In this document: piece by piece, positions 1-11,812 of the stretch
How positions within the stretch are numbered: position 1 is the stretch's first letter
Layout: each line of letters opens with the position of its first letter
Source: Micrasema longulum
Lineage: Eukaryota > Arthropoda > Insecta > Trichoptera > Brachycentridae
Reading direction: 5' to 3'
NCBI GenBank assembly: GCA_022494885.1
Contig: JAGVSM010001373.1
Coordinates: forward strand, 124,001-188,000
Length of the DNA stretch: 64,000 bases
Notes under the pieces: model-generated
Databases searched by the model: none
What the model was told of the DNA's origin: nothing
The model's input: only the letters and a program-made list of their open reading frames with translations
Translations under genes and position numbers: made by a program

Positions 1-230
1 TTAATATGTGCTGCTTTCTTACTTTTTTTTTCTCTTTTTTTAACAGATTCAAAATATTTCTATCACCAAATATGAAATTTTTCAAGTATTTTTATAACTA
101 GTAATATTGTTTTTAAACCGTGTATCTTTTTTTTTTGGACCCCTTAATTTGTAAATAACTGTTTAGCAATAATTTGTTTTAAATACTATATTTGACTTAT
201 TTCACTTACATGTATGTATTTTATTATATG

Positions 231-300
231 CAACTTATATGTAAAAGGCACTAAGTGCCGTTTATTTCAATAAAATTAAATAAAATAATAAAAATAAGAA
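231..300 (+). repeat. LINE 3'-end-like motif with A-rich tail
   Basis: The motif GGCACTAAGTGCC, a short palindrome, sits in the context TGTAAAAGGCACTAAGTG and is followed by an A-rich tail of AATAAA-like units. The same motif, diverged and reversed, occurs at about 59,812-59,850 next to a T-rich tract. Two copies, each with the A-rich tract on the same side, suggest the 3' end of one retroposon family. No coding sequence remains upstream. Family assignment is inference. Confidence 0.4.
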
Positions 301-1088
301 ATTTTTTTCATATTTTTATCAAAAATACATTTAAAGACAAAAACTCACAATTTGGCGTTGGATATACAGTTTTATTATTTAAATTTTTTTTATGTATATT
401 TTTTTTTATTTAAGAAGAATACATACAGGAACAGAAAATATAAAAGGAAAAATAATGAAACCCACTAAACCGCGAAACCGGCTTGTTTAAACCTTAGAAC
501 GGCATTCATTGGCCGAGGGATCCCGCAGTACTAATATGAAATTTAATGTTTCCTATAATAAAAACTTATTAAGCACATTTCTTAGATTTTCATTGAGGCA
601 GCATTATTTTGAAGACTATTTTTTCATAATTATCACACATCAGAACAAAAATCACGTAGGTATATGAGTACATAAGATAGCTATATTTTAAACAAGTATC
701 TTTGATTTCAGAACACAGAATAAGAAGAATCATGAACACCTTAGCTATTTTTGAGCGTGTGCCGCCAACATTGATTATGATAAAATTATAAACAACCGGA
801 TTCCCCAAGAAGTGCGTGAAAACTTTTATTACATTTTATCGCCCAAGAACGAAATATTTTTATAGGAAAATTATGTAATATTATATAACTCACCGCTTTT
901 ATTGTCCATCAGATCATGATATCCATCATAAAGTCCTGTGATAATTTGTGCCATTTTGATTCAGATTTGCTTTCTGAAAATAATACAGTTAAAATAATTA
1001 GAAACCCACAAAAAAAAACATTAATACAGACATAAATCGAAGGTTAACGCGATGATTATCATTGTAGCGATTTTCAGATTACATGATA
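301..1088. other. AT-rich stretch with no recognised gene
   Basis: T-rich and A-rich tracts with no coding signal. A 72-codon minus-strand frame at 590-808 has no recognisable domain and AT-driven codon content. Confidence 0.5.
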
Positions 1089-1090
1089 TA

Positions 1091-1150
1091 CAGTTGAACT
1101 TGGTTTTAACGATCGCGGAAATAGCGAGATCTCGGATATAACGAGGAAAC
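1091..1150 (+). repeat. Possible pogo-type Tc1/mariner terminus
   Basis: The sequence begins CAGTTGAACTTGG directly after a TA dinucleotide and continues with repeated ACGA/ACGAGG-like words. This resembles termini of pogo-type elements, which start CAGTTGAAC and insert at TA. No matching opposite terminus was seen downstream, so this is at most a decayed end. Confidence 0.35.
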
Positions 1151-1159
1151 ATTAGTTGA

Positions 1160-2915
1160 CAATTTGGTTAGTGGCTTTCTCTGTACATTTATTCACTTTT
1201 ATAACGAGCTTCTTCTCGGACATACAATTACATTCGTGGCTAATTTATGGATAAATTTTAATGATTCTAGTTTAAAGAGTTCAGTTATATTTAATTGCTT
1301 AGTTTGTTCAAAAAGTTCTCAAGTTGCAGTTAGGTAGAGAACGTCATGGACTAACTTTAATATTATATTTTGTTGTCTTTGTGGTCTGTTATAAGATGCA
1401 CAAGATACACATGATTCAAAAACTTTGTCGATAATATTATCAAATTGAGACTAAATTTCCATGATAGAATTTTACTATCCCCAAGTCAGTAAGTTCGACC
1501 CAGTCTGTTTTATAATTACCTTTGGAAATAAAAAGAAATAATGGTCTCCGAGTTTTGTGTTTAGCCCAGGGAAAACACGTGTTCTGTTAATATAAATTAA
1601 GGTCTAAGGGCAGAAATACTTCAAGCGCTATAAAGTAATACTCGGCATAGGTGAGGTTGAAAATTAGAAGACCGTAATAATCGATCTAGGGATATTATTT
1701 GTTTAAAAATGTAAAAGGAGAATAACACGTGTTCTCGCTAAATCGTTAATTTTATTGTAAGGCTTTCACGCTCGATTTATTACATACTAAAAAAGTTGTT
1801 TATTTACACACGAACAACAGTAGCTTTATTTAAGAATTCCAAAACAATTACGATATAAGGAATGTTTTTGAACATTACACAAATGTCTTTACGCACTTGA
1901 AACAGTGAAAAATTAATAAAAAGAGAACTTCACTAAAATCAACAGATGAAAGACCATTAAAACCAACCATTAAAACCAGCCATTGACAGATTATCCCTGT
2001 AAATGCTAGACTTTCTCAAAAATATTATTCATTTCTGTTGTAATACTTATGAGAAATAGTTAGCATAATTTATTTAGAAGAAATATTAAGTTTTTTTTTA
2101 TAAAAGTGAACGTACGTACTAAAAATAAAAGTCTAAAGAATTTAATATGGATGAGTGTATTATACAATAGCATGGTCCGATGAAAGTTATGCAACAATCT
2201 CTAGGAATCAATCAAAGAAATCTCGAGTAAGGAAAATGATGAAATGATGAAATGAATACTTTAGAGTAAAATCATTTCTGCTGATCATTTCCCGAGAAGA
2301 AGTGTTGAAATGTAGAGCAATTGGATTAAACAGCGATGAACGGAATTTCTCGTACTTACAATTTCTGTGACTCACTAGCAATCATTCTCAAAAAACGGAT
2401 GTATATATTCCCACTGATGAAATCTACATGAAGTATATAATTTAAGATACGATTTGTAAGAGGAATGATTTTTTTTGTAAAATAATTTGATAAAAAATAG
2501 ACACATTGATGAAAATATTTTTTTAAAAAACATTTAATTTTATTTTGGATAAATATTTATTGCACAGACAAGAGAGAATTTCTTTTTCTGATTATGACTG
2601 TTATTTTTGGCAAATATTAAAACAAACGTATTATATTGATTGTGAAAAATAACGCTGCATTGCATTCGATTTAAAATTATTTTTTATTTTTTTATCTACG
2701 TTTTACAATAGGTAAAAAACTGGTTGAACTAGCAATTAATGACCCCGTAAAATAAATATAATAAAATCATTTAAAATCTGACAGCAGCAATATCTTCCAC
2801 AATGACCAAAGCGCCATGGTTATGCTTTATCATAAATTTATAAATTAAACGTGTAATTTTTGTGAGAACAGTTAAAACTATAAAAATATGAATAAAAATG
2901 ACTACTCATAGGTTA
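1160..2915. other. Intergenic or intronic AT-rich DNA
   Basis: No coding frame, RNA gene or clear element is visible. A short stretch at 1,927-1,950 (ACTTCACTAAAATCAACA) recurs at about 30,582 and, more diverged, near 62,340, so a fragment of that dispersed repeat is probably present. Confidence 0.4.
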
Positions 2916-2923
2916 ATCACGAC

Positions 2924-3160
2924 CAGCGTTGTCAACCCTACAGATTTCGGGATAAATCTACGAAATTCAATTGAAATTCTACCGGTTTTTTTCTAAAATT
3001 TCCTTGTTTTTCCAAATAAAATAAAATTCAAATATAGAAATGGTTTTATTTTTAAACATTTCAATCATTACTTTTTTGACACAATAGCAGGCATTTCCTT
3101 CTCCTCCGTTCAGGGCATTTGAATCTACCGATTTTCGTTTGATGGAGGTTGGCAACGCTG
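2924..3160. mobile_element. hAT-type MITE with 8-bp target duplication
   Basis: The element is 237 bp. The left end reads CAGCGTTGTCAACC and the right end is GGTTGGCAACGCTG, the imperfect reverse complement. The 8 bp outside the ends are ATCACGAC (2,916-2,923) and ACCACGAC (3,161-3,168), which match at 7 of 8 positions. hAT transposons generate 8-bp target duplications and often begin CAGNGNTGCCA, so the assignment follows from both termini and duplication. There is no transposase inside, so it is non-autonomous. Confidence 0.75.
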
Positions 3161-3212
3161 ACCACGACATTAATTAAGTATTTAAGTGAAAAAATCAAAC
3201 AAATATATATAT

Positions 3213-3425
3213 CTTTTTTTTAAAGAAATATTTGCGTTCCTATGCCCAAATATATAATTTTGAGGGCCATTTCCAACGAGTTGTAAATAACTCGCTATTA
3301 GAAAATGGGAATGAAGTTGGGGTAGAGTGGGATTTGAACCACGGACCTTCGAGCCGTGAGTCCGAGACAATAGCCACGGGAACACAGCCCGATTCACTAG
3401 CCACGGAAACACAAACCGATTCATG
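3213..3425 (-). mobile_element. tRNA-derived SINE, family 1, copy 1
   Basis: On the minus strand the head contains a polymerase III B-box-like GGTTCAAATCC and the body matches the plus-strand copy at 12,241-12,440, including the stretch for TTATTTACAACTCGTTG. A run of A on the minus strand closes the element at 3,213-3,222. The head appears partly duplicated: a unit with CCGTGGCTA occurs twice, followed by the tRNA-like part. No tRNA fold is intact, so this is a retroposon and not a tRNA gene. Confidence 0.75.
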
Positions 3426-3651
3426 TTCGATTAAAAAAAAAAAAAAAAAATATTTACAAAATAGTCTTAAATTAAAGTCCTGCTGAGTTGCATACATACA
3501 ACTCGTCAGCAGGTTCTTATAAATTGCTTCGATTATTCATACTTAACTTACATTAATAATAATTTTACTTAAAAAATATAACATATTGTATACCTATTAC
3601 ATTATCAAAAATTAAAAACTATCACTAATAAAAAAATCTAAATTCTATTAA

Positions 3652-4087
3652 CTATAATTTGAGCAAACGTCTCACTCCTGTATTTAACTCAGTATTTTTA
3701 GTATTGTTAGGTAACGTGTAAAATATTTTAGGTATACTGTATTGCAGTGTCCTTTTGCCATATTTATTGCAATATCTAGGAACAGCTAGCCCTTCCATAC
3801 TAGTAAACCTAGTGTTGTAATCATGTACCAACTTGTATTTATACTCGGAATGCGACGCATGCTGACAAATTAATTTGTACCAAAGTAGAGCCCTAACAGA
3901 TAATTTATTTACAGATTTATACATCAATGATATTGAAATATTGTGTCTCTGGCGGTAAACATCTATATGTAGTAGCAATTTGATCATAGAATTTTACAAA
4001 GTTTGAATAAAATTAATATTAGTTTCACTTGATAACCCCCAGGAAGTTATAGCGTATCGTATAATTGATTCGGAGAAAGATAAATAA
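3652..4087 (-). mobile_element. LINE reverse transcriptase C-terminal remnant
   Basis: The minus strand encodes the end of a non-LTR retrotransposon ORF2. An upstream part reads SESIIRYAITSWGLSS, matching the thumb region pattern where Y-G-I-x-x-W-G-G is conserved. After one in-frame stop near 3,996 the same frame continues with VHDYNTRF, LAVPR and IPKIFYTLP, the usual HxYNTR...P-K-x-x-N-x-LP tail. The reading ends at a stop at 3,652. Only the last 140 or so codons remain, consistent with 5' truncation. The clade (Jockey or CR1-like) is not resolved. Confidence 0.8.
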
Positions 4088-4089
4088 AT

Positions 4090-6760
4090 TATTCGTAAAG
4101 TATTAACAGGGACAAAATATTTTAATATATACATTCTATTACTTATTACTAGTTAATATGTTTAATACTGAAAAACAAACAATACTTTATAACGGACTAA
4201 GATATGCGGCGTAGTGCGGTTTGCAGAATAGGTGTTTGAATATTTTTAATTATTTTTATTAACACAGTTACATAAAATAATACATGTTTTTTTTCTATTA
4301 CAATCTACTTTAACATATTTAGTTAATCTTAGTTACTTTTCAAAAAAGAGACATGCTCTTGTGCAATAGTTTTTCGGAAACTCTCTCGCAGATGCCTCTT
4401 CGAATACCATAAAAGGTCAACTGCACGTCGGACTGACTGTGCCTAGCTAAAATCGACAAAATCAAAGTATTACTCGTATTCCCGATTACCGTACTACAAA
4501 ATTTGTAGAATTCGTTTTTTTTTTAAAGAGCGAGAAATACATTTTCCGTGTAGGCCTGTTTTGCTTTAAAAAATAGTTATCATGTTAGAGCATTTCCGAC
4601 TCGCGTTCAATCGGGGGAATAAAGCTGTCAAAGATGCTCGCGATAATTGCGCAGTGTACGGTGAAGATGTTATGGATCTTTGTTGCAAAATAATGAAAAA
4701 GAATACATTTTTGACTAATTTGTTGGTGTTAACATAAGTTGTTTTCGTTTTTTTTCTAAATGAAGAGAATAAGAAGACACAAATGAGTCAATTGTGTATT
4801 CTCCTTCATTTTATCAGATTAGCCAATAATTCATAGCATCTTTATCGTTCACTGAGCAAATAACGCGAGCAGCTCTGGTAGGTTTAATTTCTCTATTGAA
4901 CGAGAACAGAAAGAGGTTTCGACAATTCTCTTTCGTCTATTTGACATTCCATTTTGAAGGCTAATAAAATAAAATAATATATGTAATGTAGAAGCACATA
5001 TAATATCTTGTAAAGCAGAAAATTTTCTTGCGAATGACGTATAACTTTTACCATTTTGTTTTACTTTTGGTGCTCATTTTAAAATTTGGAAATGACCGGC
5101 ACAATTTATGTTACCATCTAGTACATACACGTACCTATTAAGTTTTATCATTATCTACTTGCTCTTGTTTTTTTCAAGAGGTACAAAATAAAAAATAAAT
5201 ACATTTACAGGGATGAGAACCTTCGAGAAGAGAATAATAACCATTACGTATTTAACTTTTCATAATATATGAGAAAAAATTGAGCAAGCGATAAGCGATA
5301 AATTAATCATATTTATCTTTCAATTAAGACATCGATGTAAGTTATGGCGAATTAGGAAAGTCGCATTCCACATAATGATTCATTATGATATATTTTTAAT
5401 CTTAAGTGTCTAAAGGTCAAACTGTATTAGAGAGGCACTGCGCTGCACGTGGCGGTAATACGAAATATTATTCTCACTCCATACAAATTTTGTCGTGCAG
5501 CGTCGCTGAAGTGCCGCGACGCAGCAGTGCCGTATGACCTTAAATGTATTAACACAAAATCACTCCATCATATAAAGTGTTTTCTAGATACTGACGATAG
5601 ACAATTAAGGAGCTATAAAGGAGCCATACACAAATTGCTGGGGTCATTGAAAAGGAATGATCTCACTGGAATTGTGGACTTTACGCAGACTGCTCCAAAC
5701 GGTTGAAGGAGACTTACTAGAAACCACTTGAGCTTTTGCTAGTAATTTGTCATAAAAAGTTTTTTTTTATAGCAATCGGGTTTTTTTTAGGAATGAATGA
5801 TTGAAGTACTTGGCAAATATGTATTTGAAAGCTTTTGTAAACACTAGCGTACCCAGCGGAGATTATTATTGAAGAAGTACAAACAACAATATGGAACTTT
5901 GTAAAAAAATACGGCTTCAATGATATAATCGTCGACAATCAAACCACTAAGGTAAAGTCATGATCATGTCATACCATATATAAGTGATATAAACTTTTTA
6001 ATAATTAAAAAAGGAATGGCCCACGCTCAGACGCTGTAGTCTTTGTGGGCATTTTTTTCCAATTCATGCTATAGCTTAATTTTAAGATGTATTTTTCTAA
6101 AGTGTATTTTTGTAATTATATTTCTATGTAAGTTAATATATGTATGGAAAAGTAAACAAATAAAAAAAATAGAAAATAATAAAAATAAAAAAGTATGCAA
6201 TTCACTGGCAATATTCCATTTTCGGCACACTTTAATTTGAATGTTAAAAATTCGATTGTTTGACATCTGATAGTTTCGTAAAATTATTACATTCATGGAT
6301 ACACTTTTTATGATAAATATAATAAATGTAGTCTACCGCCAGAGTGCAGCATAATTGTACTATGGAGAGTTTTATTGCCTACTGCAGTTGCTCATTAAGA
6401 ATCTGATGGCGATGGTTGTGTTTTTCGTAAGGAACGAGGCAAAGTTTTCTGTTGTGATCTTCTAAACCAAAATTTTAAATCTTTTTGTTAGTATTTATTT
6501 CGTTACATATTTAATGCTGATTGTAGAAAATGAAATTATTTGATCAATCTTGTTTAAATTCAGAATTCAGGCACGATGCTGATACTTTATAATACGTCTA
6601 TAGAAAGTGAAGAAGTTCTTTACATGTTTTCCATGTTTTTCAATATTGTGTTGAAGACAATCCAAACGTTTAACGAATTTTTGATGCAGAATGTTTTTTG
6701 CAGTTAACGAGAAAAGATTCTCATTTTAGTTACGCAGTTTTTGTAAAAAAGCCCGTCAAT
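4090..6760. other. Unassigned AT-rich stretch
   Basis: No recognisable gene. At about 5,429-5,545 a GC-richer patch has imperfect inverted words (GGCACTGCGCTGCACG against CGTGCAGCG...AAGTGCC), perhaps a decayed small transposon. An 85-codon plus-strand frame at 5,449-5,706 follows it, but its product matches nothing I know. Confidence 0.4.
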
Positions 6761-6766
6761 TGTTTT

Positions 6767-6900
6767 TTATTTTTTTATTTATTTATTTATTTATGTATTT
6801 CACAGTTTTAAAATGTACAGAGTTTATTTGTTTCAGGTCCTGACTAGCTAGGAAATTCCTGTGTTTAGGAAGGACCTTATTTTTTTCATGTGTTTTTTTA
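6767..6900 (-). repeat. LINE 3' end (minus) with (AAAT)n tail
   Basis: A run of TTTA units (AAAT on the minus strand) precedes a segment with GTCCTGACTAGCTAGG and GGAAGGACC. A similarly organised segment at about 36,545-36,660 (TGTCCCGACTTG ... GTCGGGAC) lies next to a minus-strand LINE ORF end, so both are probably 3' ends of related elements. No coding part is visible here. Confidence 0.4.
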
Positions 6901-6974
6901 TATTTTTAATATCATTAAATGATTCTTAATAAATTCAAAGAATAATAATAACATTAGAAAAAATCAATATAAAT

Positions 6975-7320
6975 ATAAATTAGAAAACATGCAAGTAATA
7001 ATAATAAAAATTAAATCATAAAAATAAATTAGAAAATATGCCATTAATAGTAAATAAATGAGACAATTATGTCAATTATATTATAAATTATAAAACATAC
7101 CGATAATAATAAAAATTGAACCACAAATACACATTATAAAATTAGTAATAAAGAAATTAAACAAAAATATAAATTGGAAAACATACCGATAATAATAAAA
7201 ATTAAAGCTTAAATACAAATTTGAAAATATATCGTTAGTAATTAAAAATTGAAGAACAAAAATAAATTACAGAATATACCATTTATAATTAAAAAATTAA
7301 GATACGTGTAAAATACTAGT
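6975..7320. repeat. Degenerate ~48-bp A-rich tandem repeat
   Basis: Six to seven imperfect units follow each other. Each has a variant of AAATTAGAAAACATACC, then AATAATAATAAAAATT and a short A-rich spacer. Clear copies begin near 6,978, 7,030, 7,085, 7,170, 7,215 and 7,265. Divergence between units is high and spacing is not constant, so the array is old. Confidence 0.55.
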
Positions 7321-7776
7321 ATTAAAAAGAAAAATAAAACATATGTAAATAAATAAACATAGAAAGTAAAAATGAAATATATATAAAAACAATAAGAGAT
7401 TTTTTTCAATTAAAAGCAACACAATTTTTAGTCATGAAAATAATTACAGGATATAAAAAGGTCTACCTGTTATCTGAGCATTAAAAATATATTTATGCAA
7501 TTTGTTTGAACTGTTTTTGATACAAAACGTTATTTTTAATCAAATATCATAAACATATTTAATTTATTACTTACTTAACAATATGATATTATATTATCTT
7601 AAAAAGTTGGTAGTTTCCTATGTCAAGTATAATATTGCGTAGGTACATACATTAAAGATAGGTATTTAATCTGAATAATTATTATAAAATTAATATATAG
7701 GTGCATTATTTACAACCAAAATAGGTCGACATATTTTATATACAAGCACCAAATAGGTAAGAGGACTTCCGGGATG

Positions 7777-7990
7777 AAGACAATGAGAATGATAGCGGGC
7801 AAAACTCGAAGAGATCGCGTAAGGAACACCAGGATAAGAGAGTAAGTTCACGTAGACAGTAACGAAGTCATATCCAAAAATGGATACCACCAGACTCTCT
7901 TTATTTAATCCGCCTGACGGGACGCGTCTCCGTGGAAGACCTCCCAAAAGATAGAAGGATAGCTGGGAATCCACCTCACAGGAGGAGCAA
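7777..7990 (+). mobile_element. LINE ORF2 C-terminal remnant (RTE/CR1-like)
   Basis: The plus strand reads KTMRMIAGKTRRDRVRN, matching the conserved GKTRxDxxRN block near the end of RTE-like or related ORF2 proteins. About 80 bases later another frame gives GTRLRGRPPKR followed by a stop and KDSWE, matching the GxRxRGRPxxRWxD block of the same proteins. A frame change and stops separate the two blocks, so the copy is dead and 5'-truncated. Confidence 0.7.
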
Positions 7991-8581
7991 CAGTTAGTAG
8001 AAGATTAATAAATAGAACATACCTTCACAGTGTTTGAGAACACGAATATTATATTTAGAAAGGCTATAAAAAAAGAAAAACCGTTTAACATATTTATGTC
8101 ACACTAAGTTTTTAGGCGATGAGATAACTTGTCCATTATGTAAACAAATAACTAACACGGTAATTTATTTTATGACAATGTATTCAAAAAAAAATTTAAA
8201 AAAACATTTAGGTATACTCGGTGCATAAAAATTTCTGTAAATTATGAATAAAATATCACTAATCGATCGCATAATAAGTTTAGAACCGGTGTGGCGTCGC
8301 AAGGTGTGAAAACTGACTAGTTTTATTCATATTGAGTACCTCACAGATGTTGTTTTAATAATTTTTAATCTTGAAGGTTTTGTAATAAAAATTCTATTGA
8401 TAAAAGTAACAGTTTACAGAAAGTGATGATTAAATAATTGATAATGAAAGATAAAATGTAAAATACGATTATAACGCTTACTTGGCGTTAAATGGTGGCT
8501 AATAAATGTGACATTTTATTTAACTTCTGATCCGATGAAAAAATCCAAAATTATTATTATAATCCAGAAATGTTTAGTAAA

Positions 8582-9140
8582 TCCATATATATAAAAGGCA
8601 ACGTTCGTATGTGTGTCCTCGATAGACTGAATAACTAACTACTGGACCGATTTATATGCTGTTTTTCGGGAAATGACGAGTTTTGATCTGGGCATATTTA
8701 TAGCGCTTAAAATCTTAAATTTGAGAAATAAAAAAAAATTGGGAGTGTAAATGTATTATTCATCAACCCACAGGGCTGCATTCGGCGAGAAAAATGGTAG
8801 GATGATATTTTTTAGTACCTACCATACAAAGAAATATTATATTTGAATGCTTACAGACAACATTCGTTTTTTGTGGATCCGAATAGGATTATTTCCTTAA
8901 ACTCCTTTTAATTTCTATACATTTATTTCTTTTTACTGGATTTTCGGTATAAAAAAAATGTATAATATTAATTGACATTAAATACATTTTTGAAAACCGT
9001 ATTCCAATATCAAGTGCACCCCTGTTGGCAAAAAGTGAAGAGTTTGACATTTTAAAAAATAATCCTAAATTAGAATATTTATTATTTTAAGTTAAGGAAT
9101 TCAATCATAAACAAGTACTTAGGTAACTACTTAACCAATA
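8582..9140 (+). mobile_element. Non-autonomous Helitron-like element, copy A
   Basis: The 5' end is TCCATATATATAAAAGGC preceded by A, fitting the Helitron rule of insertion between A and T with a 5' TC. It shares CTGGACCGATTTA with copies B (minus, 15,077-15,763) and C (21,081-21,490), and later shared blocks include ACAACATTCGTTTTTT, AAATACATTTTTGAAAA and TGCACCCCTGTT. The segment near 9,105 (AAACAAGTACTTAGGTA) matches the inner part of copy B. The 3' end with CTAG is not recognised here, so this copy is 3'-decayed. Confidence 0.7.
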
Positions 9141-9179
9141 AAAAGTTACATAATCTTTTTTACGTTTCCCCGAACAGTT

Positions 9180-10290
9180 TTTACACGCTTTCAAGACACA
9201 AGCAAGCATTTTAGTTCGAATTTAATGTTAAGTTCACGTCAAAACCCGGCAGGCGGTTAAAGAACGACAAAATACGCGTTAGGCATACTGATCGTTAGGG
9301 CATAAGTATTATAATTTTTGAGGGCTCAAGGCGCATTATGTGCATTAATAAGTCAATGAATTTATTTAAGAAAACCGAACCTGTTTCTATGGTTACGTAA
9401 AAGCATTATGAAGTCAAATTTGTAAATATACTTAATAATATTTTATCTTAAGCAGCAATGCAGTCTGACTTTTCTTCATACAAACGTATTCCCGTATTTT
9501 CTACCTGAATTATAGCACTAGAGAATTGTTTTTTTTTTCAAACTATAGATATTTACCATTGACGTGTCCCTATTGTTTTTTTTATTATTTATTAGTTGTT
9601 TATTATGGGAACTAGAACCATCCGAAAACCCATAAAAGCGCCTGTCTTCGAGCGCACGGTACACAAATATGATAACTATTTTCGAAAAACACAAAGAGGA
9701 ACTAAAAAGACCATTTTATTCTCATCTTTTGTCTCAAAAAATAACAAAGTCGGTTCAGTTTTTAAGTGCAGAAAACGGGACAACGAAACGTCGATTCTGT
9801 CTATTTTCGCTAGGCACCATTAAAGGTACGACCTGCAATTGTCTTCTTCGCACAGTATCGGGAGGCATCTGCAAGACAGTGACAGAAAAACAATGTTCAA
9901 ATACCTATTTATTAAAATTCACTTTCACCGCATATCACACAGAAACACAAAAATAATAATGTATATGTATGTATATAACTAATTTGAACTAAATACAATA
10001 ATTTATATCAAACATTCGATTGTGTTAATTCAATATATATTAGGGTGGACCGATCTTGTATGGAGATAAAAATGATCGAAATGGCCATATGCGGAAAAGA
10101 TGTTTCATAGTATGTAGAATAAGGGAAAAATAAAATAAAAAATATTTTTTAAGGGTAAAATTTGCCGCGAGGGGGTCGAATTTAAGATTTTTTTAAAAAA
10201 AACAAGGTTTTGGTAAGATGATTTTGGATACTAAATGAATATTTTTCGGCAATTGCATGAATTATTATCATTAATTAAAATATATATATA
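9180..10290. other. Unassigned stretch with short overlapping frames
   Basis: Two overlapping plus-strand frames at 9,596-9,823 and 9,669-9,956 (75 and 95 codons) cover the same bases in different frames. Neither gives a recognisable protein. The stretch is less AT-rich than its surroundings and could be a decayed coding remnant, but I cannot assign it. Confidence 0.35.
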
Positions 10291-10569
10291 TATGGCGGTC
10301 CTTAAATGGACCAGGGGTGCGAAGAATCTCCCGGCTCGACATAGAACTGTGGAGGAGCTATTTCGCACTGCTCAGGAAGCTTTCTACCAAGTGATCGTCA
10401 ACGTTGGGGGGACCCGACATGACACGTGAAGATATATATAAAAATGGCTTTAATAAATAACCTGAACTGATAATTCATGAATGAGAAAGACTAAAGTACT
10501 GATCAGCTAAACTAAATGGACATTGTGAAGTTATCAACTTAGGACATTGCAATTAAATTCTGTCGAAGA

Positions 10570-11225
10570 GAACCCATAGAAAAATTTGGCACTCTAGGTG
10601 GCCTTCAACCGCAAACAGGATTCATAAGTTGTATACATCTCACAATAATCCATCCGAGACTTAAAAGTGAAATGAACGAGTTTCATTATTGAAGTTCTAT
10701 GTGGTTCAACGTTATGGTGCGCAGCATTTCTACAAGTCAATCGCTTTATCTCGTTATTTGTCCAGTGAAATGATACGAGTAATTATTATGACCCAGTTTT
10801 TACAAAAAAACTTTTCGTATCCTGATAATGTTATTTTATCGGTGCTAGCTGACGAGAGAAGAAACGTAATGAAAAGTGGTTTTCAGGAGAATTCCGAGAG
10901 TCTGGAAAATAAAACGGACTGCAATTGCAACAAGTACTTGAATATTCTAATTACCAGAAAGTGATATTTGTGTAACAGATTATGTGGATTTGAAAGTGAG
11001 ATAATCTGACAGAGCTTCAAATGACTGATGAATTGACATATAAGATGATTTCAGAAGCAACAGGAACACGTCAAGTATTCAGGAGGCCATACTACCTTCC
11101 ATCAAGGGGTTTTCCTGTCACAGTCAAACCACACGAATCGTAAAAATAATTAAGAAAGCATCAGTTTATGTCTGCAGAAACCAAAAAAAGAAACAGGTTT
11201 ATAAAAAAAAATAGCAAAAATCAAG
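10570..11225 (+). pseudogene. Decayed copy of a multicopy arthropod gene family
   Basis: Pieces in several frames resemble a protein family, common in arthropod genomes, whose conserved blocks I recall as a PMWFxIK motif, an SRYL motif, a block with HPENxLLAMLADERxxIRELG and a later HTQxVERxVKxVTEAS block. Here the order is SSMWFNV, then SIALSRYLSSE, then YPDNVILSVLADERRNV (about 10,815-10,875), then MTDELTYKMISEATG (about 11,024-11,070) and finally CHSQTTRIVKII with KASVYVC after a frame change (about 11,119-11,185). The 91-codon frame at 10,689-10,964 covers the middle. Stops and frameshifts show it is not functional. The function of the family is unknown to me, and it may be transposon-linked. 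Confidence 0.55.
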
Positions 11226-11750
11226 AAAATTGTGTTTAACACTAGTTATTACTAGTTAAAAAATAATATTCGGTAACTGCTCGATACATAAATATGTTTT
11301 TTTTTATTGCATCCATTTTGCTTGTTTAATCTTTGTAATAAGTACTAAAAAAATAAAAAAAGATTTATACATTAAGTGTGTAGGTAGTAGATATTTATCG
11401 TAAATGTTCGAGTGATACGCAGAGTTTTATGTTATGCGATTCGCGAGTATCTTTAAAAATGCCCGAAATTAAAACGGCAACTTTATGATGAAGCTTATTA
11501 CAACAACCAATGGAATTTGATGATAGTATTCCTAATAACAGGAACATTCAGTCGATCTTCATGTTCAATGTGACATCATTATCAGTATTTTGCGAAGAGT
11601 TTAGTAATGAACACGACTGTGTCGAGCTAGCGTATTGTGGGTGTCTCCATTTATTGATAGCTACCTGCATTCATATTGAGTACGGAGTACGGAGACTACA
11701 AGTGGGCCGGACGCCTGTGCCCGCGACATGAATACTAATATCAACATGCT

Positions 11751-11812
11751 CAGTGCCCGGTGCCTGATGCCCGTTGCCTAGTGCCTAGTGCCTAGTGCCC
11801 AGTGCAAGGTGC
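11751..11812. repeat. (GTGCCTA)n heptamer tandem repeat
   Basis: About nine imperfect copies of a 7-bp unit with consensus GTGCCTA, the clearest being three successive TGCCTAG units near 11,774-11,797. It runs into a 91-codon plus frame at 11,795-12,070 that I do not recognise. Confidence 0.7.

Noticed and set aside
590..808. Minus frame with INVGGTR, similar to the peptide at 10,400
   Set aside because: Nucleotide similarity to the 10.4-kb site is confined to about 16 bp, and no Kv domain follows. Treated as coincidence.
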